A stretch of DNA of 64,000 bases, from positions 1-64,000 of the forward strand of contig CAZFEN010000004.1 of NCBI GenBank assembly GCA_964517765.1, written 5' to 3'. The stretch comes from Hydromicrobium sp964517765 (GTDB lineage Bacteria; Actinomycetota; Humimicrobiia; Humimicrobiales; Humimicrobiaceae). A program made the position numbers and the translations under genes. The notes under the pieces were generated by a model. The model was not told where the DNA came from. It ran no database searches and was given only the letters and a program-made list of their open reading frames with translations. This document shows, piece after piece, positions 8,132 through 17,085 of this stretch (position 1 is its first letter; every line of letters starts with the position of its first letter).

Positions 8132-9283
8132 TTAGATTACTCCTCTTTTTATCATATCAAGAGCTATTATGTTTCTCATTATCTGATTGGTTCCTTCGTA
8201 GATCTGTGTTATTTTGGCGTCCCTCATCATCTTTTCCACGGGATATTCTTTCATAAAACCGTATCCGCCAAGTATCTGGACCGCATCGACTGTTACTTTC
8301 ATTGCCATATCCGAGGCAAAAAGCTTTGCCATAGAGGATAGCCTCGTAACATTTTTTTCACCGCTGTCCATTACTCTTGCAGCATGGTAAACAAGTGCCC
8401 TTGCCGCTTCGATATTAGTTTCCATATCGGCAAGCATATGCTGGATTGCCTGAAAGGAGGATATAGGCGTACCAAACTGCTTTCTTATTTTTGAATAATT
8501 CAGAGCTTCCTCAAGTGCTCCCTGTGCAACTCCAACCGCCTGCGCTCCAACTGCGGGTCTGGACTGATCAAATGTTTTCATTGCTATAATAAAGCCCATT
8601 CCTTCGCCACCCAGAAGATTTTCTTTAGGAACCCTGCAGTCAGTAAATATTAGCTCCCTTGTTGCCGAGGCTCTGATACCAAGTTTGTCTTCTTTCTTTC
8701 CGAATTCAAAGCCTGGAGTCCCTTTCTCCACAATTATTGCACTTGCTCCTCTTATTCCCTTTTGAGGATTTGTCATGGCAAAAATGGTATAGATATCAGC
8801 TTCACCGCCGTTTGTTATCCACTGCTTGGTCCCGTTTAAAATATAGAAATCGCCATCTTTTTTTGCAGTCGTCCTGATACCTCCGGCATCGCTTCCGGCT
8901 TCCGCTTCAGTAAGCCCGAAGGCAGCAAGTTTGCTTCCGCTTGCAACCTGGGGCAGGAACCTTTTTTTCTGCTCATCGCTGCCGGCTATAAGTATTGGTA
9001 TAATGCCAAGGCCCGATGCCGCGTATGAAGTGGCCACACTTAAATCTCCCCGGCTAAGTTCCTCTGTAGCAAGACATACCTCGAAAATACCGGTGCCCAT
9101 ACCTTCAAATTCTTCCGGTATAAATATTCTGAATAGATCGCTTTTCCCGATCTCGTTTATTATCTCACGCGGGAATGTCCCTGATTCATCCAATTCCGCC
9201 CTGACAGGAACTATTCTTTCTGCCACAATCTGACGGCATATATCCACTATCATCTTCTGTTCTTCAGTTAAAAGATATCTCAT
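8132..9283 (-). CDS. acd: Acyl-CoA dehydrogenase
   Basis: 383 residues, full length for the family, with a good GGAGGA site before the ATG. It shows FGLTEAEAGSDAGGIRTTA (flavin and substrate binding), QWITNGGEA, DQSRPAVGAQAVGVAQGALE, the arginine of RKQFGTPISSFQAIQ and the catalytic Glu363 in IYEGTNQI. That Glu position is typical of short-chain acyl-CoA dehydrogenases such as butyryl-CoA dehydrogenase. FAD-dependent, soluble; in this operon it works with the ferredoxin-fused EtfAB, either oxidising acyl-CoA or reducing enoyl-CoA in fermentation. The exact chain length or branched substrate cannot be told. Confidence 0.93.
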   Translation of the reverse strand: MRYLLTEEQKMIVDICRQIVAERIVPVRAELDESGTFPREIINEIGKSDLFRIFIPEEFEGMGTGIFEVCLATEELSRGDLSVATSYAASGLGIIPILIAGSDEQKKRFLPQVASGSKLAAFGLTEAEAGSDAGGIRTTAKKDGDFYILNGTKQWITNGGEADIYTIFAMTNPQKGIRGASAIIVEKGTPGFEFGKKEDKLGIRASATRELIFTDCRVPKENLLGGEGMGFIIAMKTFDQSRPAVGAQAVGVAQGALEEALNYSKIRKQFGTPISSFQAIQHMLADMETNIEAARALVYHAARVMDSGEKNVTRLSSMAKLFASDMAMKVTVDAVQILGGYGFMKEYPVEKMMRDAKITQIYEGTNQIMRNIIALDMIKRGVI

Positions 9284-9382
9284 GGGTCCTCCAATTGATC
9301 TCTATTATAGTTTATCATAAAACAATTCCAGAGATTTACTTTATAGAAAGACGGCTGTATGATTCAGTAGTTTCACACTATT

Positions 9383-9400
9383 TGGCTGTAAATACAACCA
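9383..9400. promoter_or_regulatory. Dyad upstream of bioY (candidate operator)
   Basis: TGGCTGTA-AA-TACAACCA is an 8-2-8 inverted repeat with one mismatch, 108 bases before bioY and about 100 bases before acd on the other strand. It does not match the classic BirA or BioR boxes as I know them. It may control the biotin operon, the acd operon, or both. Confidence 0.4.
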
Positions 9401-9507
9401 GTGGTAATTTCCGGGAGTGAAACTTTATAAATACCGAAGCGTCTTAAAAAGAGTTTCCGTAAGCTTACTGGACCAATAATATCAAAAAGATTACATCGGA
9501 GAGCTTT

Positions 9508-10158
9508 ATGAACAGCAGAATTGATGCGGGGAGTGAAACAGCAAGTATAAAAGTAAGAGCGGGATATTACAGCACGGACATAGGGGTAAAGCTTGCATTC
9601 TCGCTTATCTTTGCCATGCTTATGGCAATCTCTGCAAATTCATTCGTATATCTGCCCTTCACCCCGGTCCCGATAACCACACAGGTCCTGACTGTAATAC
9701 TTTCGGGGCTATTCCTGGGAAGCAAATGGGCGCTTGCCAGCCAGACGATATATATACTGATGGGCATTATGGGCCTTCCGGTTTTCAGCGGATTTAAAAA
9801 TGGCGCAGCTCTCCTTACCGGCCCTACGGTGGGATATATAATCGGATTTATGGCAGCAGCATTTGTTACAGGATTTATATATGAAAATTGGACAAAAAAG
9901 GATAGCAGCTCTTTAACTCATATACTGACCTCATTTATTTCCTGCATCTTTGGAGTCATACTGATACATCTTTTTGGATTCATTTATCTTTTCGGGTATT
10001 TTTACGCCATTACAGGCGCAGGGTCCATTTTGGATATGCTGATAAAAACCTGGAAACTGGGAACTCTGCCTTTCCTTATAATGGATTTCTTAAAAGTAAT
10101 TACAGCTGTAAGTATTGTAAACCTTAATAAAACCAAAAATGAAAAAAATAAAGATTAA
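9508..10158 (+). CDS. bioY: Biotin transporter substrate-binding subunit BioY
   Basis: 216 residues with five or six membrane segments. It has the BioY pattern: FVYLPFTPVPITTQVLTVIL near residues 46-65, LGSKWALASQTIYILMGIMGLPVF and a GPTVGYIIGF loop. BioY is the S-component of ECF transporters and binds biotin in the membrane; no ECF ATPase or EcfT lies nearby, so it would use a shared module elsewhere or work alone. Its last 20 bases overlap the next gene, which carries a biotinyl domain, and AccC follows, so uptake and use of biotin are in one operon. Confidence 0.95.
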   Translation: MNSRIDAGSETASIKVRAGYYSTDIGVKLAFSLIFAMLMAISANSFVYLPFTPVPITTQVLTVILSGLFLGSKWALASQTIYILMGIMGLPVFSGFKNGAALLTGPTVGYIIGFMAAAFVTGFIYENWTKKDSSSLTHILTSFISCIFGVILIHLFGFIYLFGYFYAITGAGSILDMLIKTWKLGTLPFLIMDFLKVITAVSIVNLNKTKNEKNKD

Positions 10159-11995
10159 CGATATCACTATTAGAGATATATTCCAGAATACGGAACTTGA
10201 ATATCTGGATACCGGGATACTGGATACTATTCTGGATGAGATGAACGGTATAAAATATGACAGTCTCGAAGTGCTGGGAGGTTCGAGTTTTGAGAAAATC
10301 CTGGACAGCGGTCTGGGTATGGTTCCCCTGGACGTTGTTTCTTATATCAAAGAAAAGATACCGTCCACGCCCCTGCAGGTACTGATTGGAGCCAGGAATT
10401 TAGGCGGACTGGAAGTTTATCCAAAAGATATGATAAAAAGGTTCGTAAAGCAGTGCAAAGGAAAAGGAATCGATATTTTCAGGGTATACGACTCTTTAAA
10501 TGATATGAATAATTTAAAATACACCATATCCACGGTAGTCGAAAACAAAGCCGCCTGTCAGGGTACCATAATATACGACGGACGTCAGAATAACAGCTTC
10601 TATATTAAAACCGCAAAAAAGCTAAAAAGTAACGGCTGCAGCAGTATATGCATAAAAGATGTGGAATCGATAATACTTCCAAAAAAAGCAGCGGAACTTT
10701 TTAAAAACTTAAGCAGTGAGATCGATATCCCCATTTTTTTCAGCGCTGCAAACTTAAGGGGCCTTCAGGTACTCAATTATTTCGAAGCATGCCGTAACGG
10801 CTGTAATGGAGTCGATTTGAGTTTGCTGCCCTCCTCGTATAATGATTATAATCCCACCATCTTTTCATTCATTTTGAGCCTGAATGACACGGATATTTCA
10901 CATAATCTGGACTACTCGAAAATAGTACGGTTAAGCGAGACCATAAAAAGAAATATTTATCCTATTATAAAACAGGATTCGTTTTCCACGAAGTTCATTT
11001 TAAACAATATCAATAAAAATCTTCTCCCCAAATGGCTCATTTCGAACATAGGTAACCAGCTTGCTGAAATCGGAGAAACCGACTCAATGGATTCGGTTCT
11101 GGAAGAGATTTTTAACATTAAAAATGAGTTAGGCAGTCCCTCGCTTGCAACCCCTTTAGGTCAGATCATAGGAAGCCAGGCAATACTAAATACGGTCATA
11201 TCCGATTCCAGATGGGAAATCATGTGCGATGAGATAAAAAAACTTATAAACGGTTATTTTGGAAAAATACCGCGAAAAATCGATAAAAAAATCCTCGAAA
11301 AACTGGAAAGCGTTTCGGAGGAAGAAAAGTCCGCAGTCATCATGGAAGTTGAGGACATCTACCCGAAGTGTAAAAGCGAACTGGAAAAACTTTCCGATAG
11401 AGAGGAAGATATTTTAAGTTATTGTTTCTTTCCTGAAAAGACCAGAAAATGCCTGGAAGAAAAAAAGGCCGGCCTCAAGAAACCTCATACGGAAAGGGAC
11501 ACCGGTACAGCCGGGACAGGCAACATCTTTAAAAGAAGGAAATCGGATCCAATGGCTAAACTTCATAACCTGGATGTCAAGAAAATAAGAGAAATTACCA
11601 GCCTGGTCGAAAGCAGCAACATAGAAGAAATAAAACTTGAAGTAGAGGGTTTAAAGATATCCATAAACAATCCAAAATTCAGATCTGCCGGGCAGGATAT
11701 CACCAGAGAAAAAATGCCGGAGCAATCCCGGGAAAAGAAATCCGAAGATATAATAGAGGTTAAATCCCCGATTGTGGGAACGTTTTATGCGACTCCCGCC
11801 CCGGACAGCCCTCCGTTTGTAAAAGTCGGCGACAGAATCAAAAAGGGAGATACTCTGTGCATTATAGAAGCCATGAAACTTATGAATAAGATAAATGCGG
11901 ATCATGAAGGTCAGATAATGGACATTCTGGTTTCCAATGAAAATGCGGTGGAATTCGACCAGGTGCTAATGGTCATAAAGAAAGATAAGAAGTAG
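10139..11995 (+). CDS. Fused carboxyltransferase-like (OadA/PycB type) and biotin carboxyl carrier (AccB) protein
   Basis: 618 residues. Residues 1-400 align with the TIM-barrel carboxyltransferase of oxaloacetate decarboxylase alpha and pyruvate carboxylase: DITIRDIFQN, LEVLGGSSFE, TPLQVLIGARNL, IDIFRVYDSLND, ICIKDVES, and LATPLGQIIGSQAILN. The metal-binding histidines (HLHCH in Klebsiella OadA) are replaced by FFSAA (200-204), the substrate arginine of LLRGQN is lost and the PGGM segment is missing, so normal catalysis looks impossible. From Met472 a complete AccB follows: an AccB N-terminal helix, a linker, and a biotinyl domain with EAMKLM (biotin on Lys580). Overlaps bioY by 20 bases; accC follows after 4 bases. 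Confidence 0.88.
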   Translation: MKKIKINDITIRDIFQNTELEYLDTGILDTILDEMNGIKYDSLEVLGGSSFEKILDSGLGMVPLDVVSYIKEKIPSTPLQVLIGARNLGGLEVYPKDMIKRFVKQCKGKGIDIFRVYDSLNDMNNLKYTISTVVENKAACQGTIIYDGRQNNSFYIKTAKKLKSNGCSSICIKDVESIILPKKAAELFKNLSSEIDIPIFFSAANLRGLQVLNYFEACRNGCNGVDLSLLPSSYNDYNPTIFSFILSLNDTDISHNLDYSKIVRLSETIKRNIYPIIKQDSFSTKFILNNINKNLLPKWLISNIGNQLAEIGETDSMDSVLEEIFNIKNELGSPSLATPLGQIIGSQAILNTVISDSRWEIMCDEIKKLINGYFGKIPRKIDKKILEKLESVSEEEKSAVIMEVEDIYPKCKSELEKLSDREEDILSYCFFPEKTRKCLEEKKAGLKKPHTERDTGTAGTGNIFKRRKSDPMAKLHNLDVKKIREITSLVESSNIEEIKLEVEGLKISINNPKFRSAGQDITREKMPEQSREKKSEDIIEVKSPIVGTFYATPAPDSPPFVKVGDRIKKGDTLCIIEAMKLMNKINADHEGQIMDILVSNENAVEFDQVLMVIKKDKK

Positions 11996-11999
11996 TCTT

Positions 12000-13340
12000 A
12001 TGTTTAAAAGGATCCTCATAGCAAACAGAGGGGAAATTGCGGTAAGAATAATCAGGGCTTGCAGGGAAATGGGTATCGAAAGTGTTTCGGTGTATTCGAC
12101 TGCTGATAAGGACTGCATTCATACAAAGCTTTCGGATCAAAGTATATGCATTGGTCCGCCTCCTCCCGCTAAAAGCTATCTTAATATGGATAATATAATC
12201 TCTGCCGCGAAATTAACCGGCTGTGACGCCATTCATCCCGGCTATGGATTTCTGGCAGAAAATCCTAAATTTGTAGATGCCTGCATGCAAAATGAACTTG
12301 TTTTTATAGGACCTCCGACAGAAGCAATCTCGCTTGCCGGAAATAAATCCAACGCCATAGATATCATGAAGAAAAACAAGATACCGGTCATTCCCGGATC
12401 ATCGGGTGATGTAGGTGATATAAAAAAAGCGCTTAATCTGGGCAAGCATCTTGGCTACCCGATAATTATAAAAGCGTCTTTTGGTGGCGGTGGAAAGGGT
12501 ATGAGGATATGCAATAATAAGGAAGATTTGATTGCTCATTTTCCAATGGCAAAATCCGAATCGGAAAGTTCCTTTGGGAAAAATGAAGTTTATATAGAGA
12601 AATATATTCCCAAACCAAGACACATCGAATTCCAGATAATTGCTGATAATTATGGCAATATCGTATGTGTGGGAGAAAGAGAGTGTTCCATTCAGAGAAG
12701 GCACCAGAAGCTTATCGAGGAAGCGCCTGCAGTTAACATACCTCCGAAAACAATCAAGCTTATGAGGGAATTCGCAATAAAAGCAGCCAGAGTGATAAAT
12801 TACAAAAATCTTGGAACCATAGAATTTCTGGTGGACGGGCAAGGGAGCTTTTACTTCATAGAAATAAATACCAGAATCCAGGTAGAGCATCCGGTAACTG
12901 AAATGGTGACAGGGCTCGACCTCGTCAAAGAACAAATAAAGATAGCTGCCGGCCGGAAAACCAGTGATCTGAGAACAGAATATAAGCCGCGCGGCCATTG
13001 TATAGAGTTCAGGATCAACGCAGAGGATCCGGATAACGAATTCAAGCCCTGTCCGGGGAGAATAACGGACTTCTTCTTACCGGGCGGACCGGGCGTAAGG
13101 GTGGATACTTTCATACATCCGAATTGTGAGGTCTCTCCGTTCTATGATTCCCTGATAGCCAAGCTTATAGTCTGGGATAGCACCAGAGAAGAAGCAATAA
13201 AAAAATCACAAAGAGCGCTGGATGAATTCAATATAGAGGGGATAAAGACTACAATACCTTTCTACAAAAAGATCATAACAAACAAAAACTTCATATCAGG
13301 AAATATTCATACCCACTTCATCGAAGAAGAAATAAAATAA
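12000..13340 (+). CDS. accC: Biotin carboxylase subunit
   Basis: 446 residues, the usual length of free-standing AccC. Start FKRILIANRGEIAVRIIRAC; ATP-grasp glycine loop KASFGGGGKGM at about 158; HIEFQIIAD; GERECSIQRRHQKLIEEAP; EFLVDGQGSFYFIEINTRIQVEHPVTE with the metal and catalytic residues. It carboxylates biotin on a carrier domain with ATP and bicarbonate, here almost certainly the AccB domain encoded just upstream. Whether the final acceptor is acetyl-CoA (AccA/AccD elsewhere) or another acyl group is open, because the carboxyltransferase-like domain beside it looks inactive. Last gene of the bioY operon. Confidence 0.96.
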   Translation: MFKRILIANRGEIAVRIIRACREMGIESVSVYSTADKDCIHTKLSDQSICIGPPPPAKSYLNMDNIISAAKLTGCDAIHPGYGFLAENPKFVDACMQNELVFIGPPTEAISLAGNKSNAIDIMKKNKIPVIPGSSGDVGDIKKALNLGKHLGYPIIIKASFGGGGKGMRICNNKEDLIAHFPMAKSESESSFGKNEVYIEKYIPKPRHIEFQIIADNYGNIVCVGERECSIQRRHQKLIEEAPAVNIPPKTIKLMREFAIKAARVINYKNLGTIEFLVDGQGSFYFIEINTRIQVEHPVTEMVTGLDLVKEQIKIAAGRKTSDLRTEYKPRGHCIEFRINAEDPDNEFKPCPGRITDFFLPGGPGVRVDTFIHPNCEVSPFYDSLIAKLIVWDSTREEAIKKSQRALDEFNIEGIKTTIPFYKKIITNKNFISGNIHTHFIEEEIK

Positions 13341-13422
13341 TACAAAGAGAGAAAATAAAAATTTTAAGATCAACTACAGGGGAAATAAAACATTTTGCTG
13401 CCAGTTTAAAATGACTTTATCT

Positions 13423-14253
13423 TCAGTAATTATAAATCTCTATCAGCAGACCTTCTCTATCCCTTAAATAAAGAGTGTCATTATCATTGTTCCATATTGG
13501 TTTAGGGCTGCCCCAATAAAATTTACCTGCCCCATCCTCACCGCTCCCGGTAAAAAGAAATACCTCAGAACCTGACTCGAAGGAATATTTTTCAAATCTG
13601 TATATATTGGTCCCGCTATCTTTGATGGTCCAGCCACCAATATCGATAGAGCCATCTCCTGTATTTTCCATTTTTACATACTCATCATTCAAATTAACAT
13701 TATCATTACCTCTGGCATCATAGTTGACTTCGATTTTTACAATATCAACCTTTGATTTCAGCCATAGTCCCAGGTTGTTTTCTCTTGCATATCTTTCCGC
13801 TTCCAAAAATTCTTCATTGTATTTTACATCCGGAGGGTAAGTGTATGCATTGGCAAATCCTCTTTTTACCATCTCAAGATTTACGAATAGATCTCCTGCA
13901 TACACATATCTTAAGAGCCGGCCGTATTTATCCTTATCGGATATATCTTTTTCTAAAACCACTTCTCTCCCCAGCACTATTGTCTCGAGAACCTCGCTTG
14001 CCTCTTCGAAGAAATACATACCGTGCTCCGGAGTGTTGATGCCGATTAGCCTGACTCTGCTTCCGTTCGAAAGGACGATAGTATCACCATCCACTACTTC
14101 CTTTACCAATATACCGCTCCCGTCTTCGATTCCATTAGAATCACCGACATCTTCATAACTGTAATAAAGGCCGCAGCCGGAAAAAATAGATAAAAAAACA
14201 ATAGAGAAAATTATGATCAAATAGAATTTACTTATTATCTTCCGGAAGGTCAT
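13423..14253 (-). CDS. Thermonuclease-like lipoprotein with C-terminal lamin-tail domain
   Basis: 276 residues. Signal peptide ending in the lipobox FSG-C27, so it is outside the membrane. Residues 45-165 are an SNase (TNase) fold with VVDGDTIVL, RVRLIGINTPEHG and KYGRLLRYVY, keeping the catalytic arginines and glutamate, and GFANAYTYPPD. Residues 170-275 look like a lamin-tail domain (NLNDEYVKMENTGDGSIDIGGWTIKD), a beta fold often joined to secreted nucleases. It probably degrades extracellular nucleic acid for nutrients. Last gene of the long minus-strand block, 6 bases after yacP; convergent with accC. Confidence 0.88.
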   Translation of the reverse strand: MTFRKIISKFYLIIIFSIVFLSIFSGCGLYYSYEDVGDSNGIEDGSGILVKEVVDGDTIVLSNGSRVRLIGINTPEHGMYFFEEASEVLETIVLGREVVLEKDISDKDKYGRLLRYVYAGDLFVNLEMVKRGFANAYTYPPDVKYNEEFLEAERYARENNLGLWLKSKVDIVKIEVNYDARGNDNVNLNDEYVKMENTGDGSIDIGGWTIKDSGTNIYRFEKYSFESGSEVFLFTGSGEDGAGKFYWGSPKPIWNNDNDTLYLRDREGLLIEIYNY

Positions 14254-14259
14254 TAGAGT

Positions 14260-14799
14260 TTACTTCTTACGCAGTTCCGATAACTTTTTTCTTTCTTTGG
14301 CGCTTAATCTTTTTTCAAGGGAATTAAACTTTTTATCCGAGTCTTCCCTGGAGCGAGTTATCTTTTCCCTTATTCCCTCCTTCAGGTCCTTTATCTCCAG
14401 GTTGAATTCCCTGCTGGATTTCCGGTAAATATTTTTCCCGGAAACTACTTTTTGCTGAAGATAATCGGATGTAACCACAAATTTTCTCCGGTAACCGGAC
14501 TCTTCCATACCGGCCAGTTCTTCAATAATATCGTCAGCCGTTTCATTCTTCCTGGAATAAATAACTTTTACTCCGTCTATGATCTGAATACTTCTTGAAG
14601 GATTATCGCTGTTTCTGGCATCAAAAACGACTACCATGTCGCAATTTTTTTGATTTTTATACAGGTCAAGATCCGTTATCAATTTTTCTCTCAAGTAGGT
14701 TAATTTTTCACTGCTGAGTCTGGCGCCTTTAAGAATATCAAAGATGAAATTATGACCATCCACTATTACCAGATCTTCTATGTCATTTTGCTCTTTCAA
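14260..14799 (-). CDS. yacP: YacP/Rae1-like NYN-domain ribonuclease
   Basis: 179 residues when started at TTG 14799, which has AGGAG four bases upstream; a longer reading to 14871 lies wholly inside rlmB and adds unrelated residues. The NYN/PIN-like fold shows VIVDGHNFIFD, VVFDARNSD, NETADDIIEELA and VVTSDYLQQ, carrying the acidic metal-binding residues. In Bacillus, Rae1 (YacP) cuts mRNA on the ribosome. It overlaps rlmB by 17 bases, the same order as in Bacillota (cysS-rlmB-yacP). The C-terminal 50 residues are highly charged. Confidence 0.87.
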   Translation of the reverse strand: MKEQNDIEDLVIVDGHNFIFDILKGARLSSEKLTYLREKLITDLDLYKNQKNCDMVVVFDARNSDNPSRSIQIIDGVKVIYSRKNETADDIIEELAGMEESGYRRKFVVTSDYLQQKVVSGKNIYRKSSREFNLEIKDLKEGIREKITRSREDSDKKFNSLEKRLSAKERKKLSELRKK

Positions 14800-15556
14800 T
14801 TTGCTCCTGCACTTTGTACAAAATAATCCCGCTGGCAACTGAGACATTAAGCGACTGCATCCTGCCGGCAAGCCTTATAGAAATCATGATATCACAGTTT
14901 GCACTGACCAATCTACCTATTCCCCTGTCCTCACTTCCTAAAACCAGCGTGAGAGGAAATGTAAAATCCACCTCATCCAGATATTTTACTTCCGGAGCCA
15001 TATCAAGCGTTGTCCCGTAAACCCAGAATCCTTTATTTTTCAGCTCTTTAAGAGTTCTTACGATATTTATCACTCTGAATATCTTTACCTCTTCAAGGGC
15101 GCCTGCGGAGATCTTGCTTACCCTTTCATTTAAAGCCACACTTCTTCTATCCGGTATGATGATCCCTTCAAAACCAAATGCATTACAATTCCTTATTATG
15201 GAACCAAAATTTCCCACATCAGTTATACCATCGAGGACTACCAGCTTGCTTCTGTCGCCAGCTTCCTTATTTAAATACTGTTCCAGGTCATTATAATTAT
15301 ATGGGGATACTCTGGCAGAAATACCCTGAGAATTAACATCTTCGGAGGAGATTTTGTCAAATTGCACCGGATCAAGTTCAACTATCTCTATATTTTTCTT
15401 CTCAGTTTCCGTTAAAATACTTCTTATCCTGGAATCCTTAATCCGACTTCTACTGACCAGTACCTGATATATCTTCCTGTTTCCTGCATTTATTGTGAGA
15501 AGCGAATAAACGGGATTAATTCCATATAAATACTCGAAATTTCTATTTTGATCCAT
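14783..15556 (-). CDS. rlmB: 23S rRNA 2'-O-methyltransferase, TrmH/RlmB family
   Basis: 257 residues. An N-terminal substrate-binding domain (YGINPVYSLLT, VSRSRIKDSRI) is followed by a SPOUT methyltransferase: LVVLDGITDVGNFGSIIRNCNAFGFEGIII (motif 1), LVLGSEDRGIGRLV (motif 2) and IRLAGRMQSLNVSVASGIILY (motif 3), which form the knotted SAM site. RlmB methylates the ribose of G2251 of 23S rRNA. Position between cysS and yacP matches Bacillota; no mrnC (mini-RNase III) is found between cysS and rlmB, where it would be expected. Confidence 0.92.
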   Translation of the reverse strand: MDQNRNFEYLYGINPVYSLLTINAGNRKIYQVLVSRSRIKDSRIRSILTETEKKNIEIVELDPVQFDKISSEDVNSQGISARVSPYNYNDLEQYLNKEAGDRSKLVVLDGITDVGNFGSIIRNCNAFGFEGIIIPDRRSVALNERVSKISAGALEEVKIFRVINIVRTLKELKNKGFWVYGTTLDMAPEVKYLDEVDFTFPLTLVLGSEDRGIGRLVSANCDIMISIRLAGRMQSLNVSVASGIILYKVQEQIERAK

Positions 15557-15618
15557 TGCTTCTCATAATTTAAAAAATTTTATAAAAAAGGTAATCCATG
15601 AGGTGCAAAAGGTTTGAT

Positions 15619-17085
15619 TTAACCTTTAAGGTTCCAGATGGTTCCTTCTTTTCGGTCTTCAAGTATGATGCCCTTGTTTTGCAGGTAAATCCTTATTTCA
15701 TCAGCTTTCTTATAATCCCTGCTTTTTCTGGCAGCTTCTCTTTCTGCTATCAGCTTCTCTATTTCCTCTTTTAGTATTTCCGTTCTGGTTTCCAGATTTT
15801 TCGATATGTTTGAAACCTCTTTTTCAAAATTTAATCCCAGTACCATCCCCAGTTCGATTATTTTTTCATGTGCGTTTTGCAGGACTTTTTTTAATGAGGA
15901 GTTAATCTCAAAGTCCGGTTTCTGTATGATATTATTTATGTTCTTTATGAGTTCAAAAATATCCCCTATTGCTTTTGCGGAATTGAAGTCATCATCCATG
16001 GAATTTTTAAAATTCTCTTCGAACGATCTAATGGCAGATTCGAGATTTGATGAAATCCCGGTGTCAGCAGATTGATTGTCTTTCTGCCCGGTCAGGAATC
16101 TGATATTTTTTAAAGTATTTGTAATTTTTTCCAGCGCTCTGCCGGCTTCATCCAGCTTTCCCATACTGAATTCCAGGGGGCTTCTGTAATGTGTGGAAAG
16201 AATATAAAGTTTTATTGTATCGGGAGAATAAATTTTAAGAAGATTTCTTAAGATCCAGTTTTCTTTTAGCCCGCTGGATTTCGACATCTTTTCTTCTTTT
16301 ACCTCGATCATTCCGTTATGTATCCAGTATTTTACAAAATCACCTTTTCCGGGAAACGCTCCTTCGGACTGGGCGATTTCATTTTCATGATGGGGAAAAA
16401 TCAGGTCTATCCCTCCACCGTGGATATCTATTTTCCCGTCAAGCAATACGGTTGACATTGCTGAACACTCGATATGCCAGCCTGGCCTTCCCCTGCCCCA
16501 TGGGCTTCCCCAGGAGGGTTCTCCTTCTCTGGCTTCTTTCCAGAGAGCAAAATCTATTTTATTTCTTTTTTCGAAGCCATCATCTCCGGTTTCTTTCATC
16601 TCATTTATATTCTGTCCCGAAAGTTTTCCGTAACCGGAAAATTTACCGACTTCGAAATAGACATTTCCGCCCACAACATAACCATAACCATTCTCAATGA
16701 TCTTCTTAATGATATCTATTATTTCCGGAATCATTTCCGTTGCTACAGGCATACTGCTGAACTGTCCCACTTCCAGTTTTTCAATATCCTCAAGGAATGC
16801 TCTGGTATATCTATCGGTTATGACCCTATAATCCACTTTCTCTTCTTTTGCTTTTTTTATTATCTTGTCTTCGATATCGGTGATATTCTGGATATATTCC
16901 ACTTTATAGCCTGAAAACCGGAGATAATTTCTGATCATATTAAAAACTACGATGGGTCTGGAATTGCCTATTGATATATAGTTATAAACGGTGGGTCCGC
17001 AGACATACATACCGACTTTACCATCTTCAAGGGGTTCAAAAATCTCTTTTTGCCGGTGCATTGTATTGTAAACGGTTAAACTCAC
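15619..17085 (-). CDS. cysS: Cysteinyl-tRNA synthetase
   Basis: 488 residues, normal length. Zinc-site residues are in place: Cys29 (YVCGPTVYN), GWHIECSAMS, FPHHENEIAQSEGAF. KMSKS is intact. The HIGH motif is altered: residues 38-41 read SIGN, with Ser38 (codon TCA) in place of the first histidine, where relatives have HIGN or HIGH. Residues 420-488 form the usual tRNA-binding tail. It charges tRNA-Cys. The start overlaps the cysE stop by four bases (ATGA), so cysE and cysS are coupled. Confidence 0.95.
   Translation of the reverse strand: MSLTVYNTMHRQKEIFEPLEDGKVGMYVCGPTVYNYISIGNSRPIVVFNMIRNYLRFSGYKVEYIQNITDIEDKIIKKAKEEKVDYRVITDRYTRAFLEDIEKLEVGQFSSMPVATEMIPEIIDIIKKIIENGYGYVVGGNVYFEVGKFSGYGKLSGQNINEMKETGDDGFEKRNKIDFALWKEAREGEPSWGSPWGRGRPGWHIECSAMSTVLLDGKIDIHGGGIDLIFPHHENEIAQSEGAFPGKGDFVKYWIHNGMIEVKEEKMSKSSGLKENWILRNLLKIYSPDTIKLYILSTHYRSPLEFSMGKLDEAGRALEKITNTLKNIRFLTGQKDNQSADTGISSNLESAIRSFEENFKNSMDDDFNSAKAIGDIFELIKNINNIIQKPDFEINSSLKKVLQNAHEKIIELGMVLGLNFEKEVSNISKNLETRTEILKEEIEKLIAEREAARKSRDYKKADEIRIYLQNKGIILEDRKEGTIWNLKG

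Noticed and set aside
8123..8150. Hairpin over the acd stop codon, AAAAAGAGG with CCCCTTTTT
   Set aside because: One mismatch in a short stem and a distance of only 23 bases to etfB; the three genes look co-transcribed.
14800..14871. Longer start for yacP
   Set aside because: It lies wholly inside rlmB, has no SD and adds residues foreign to the family; the TTG at 14799 has AGGAG.
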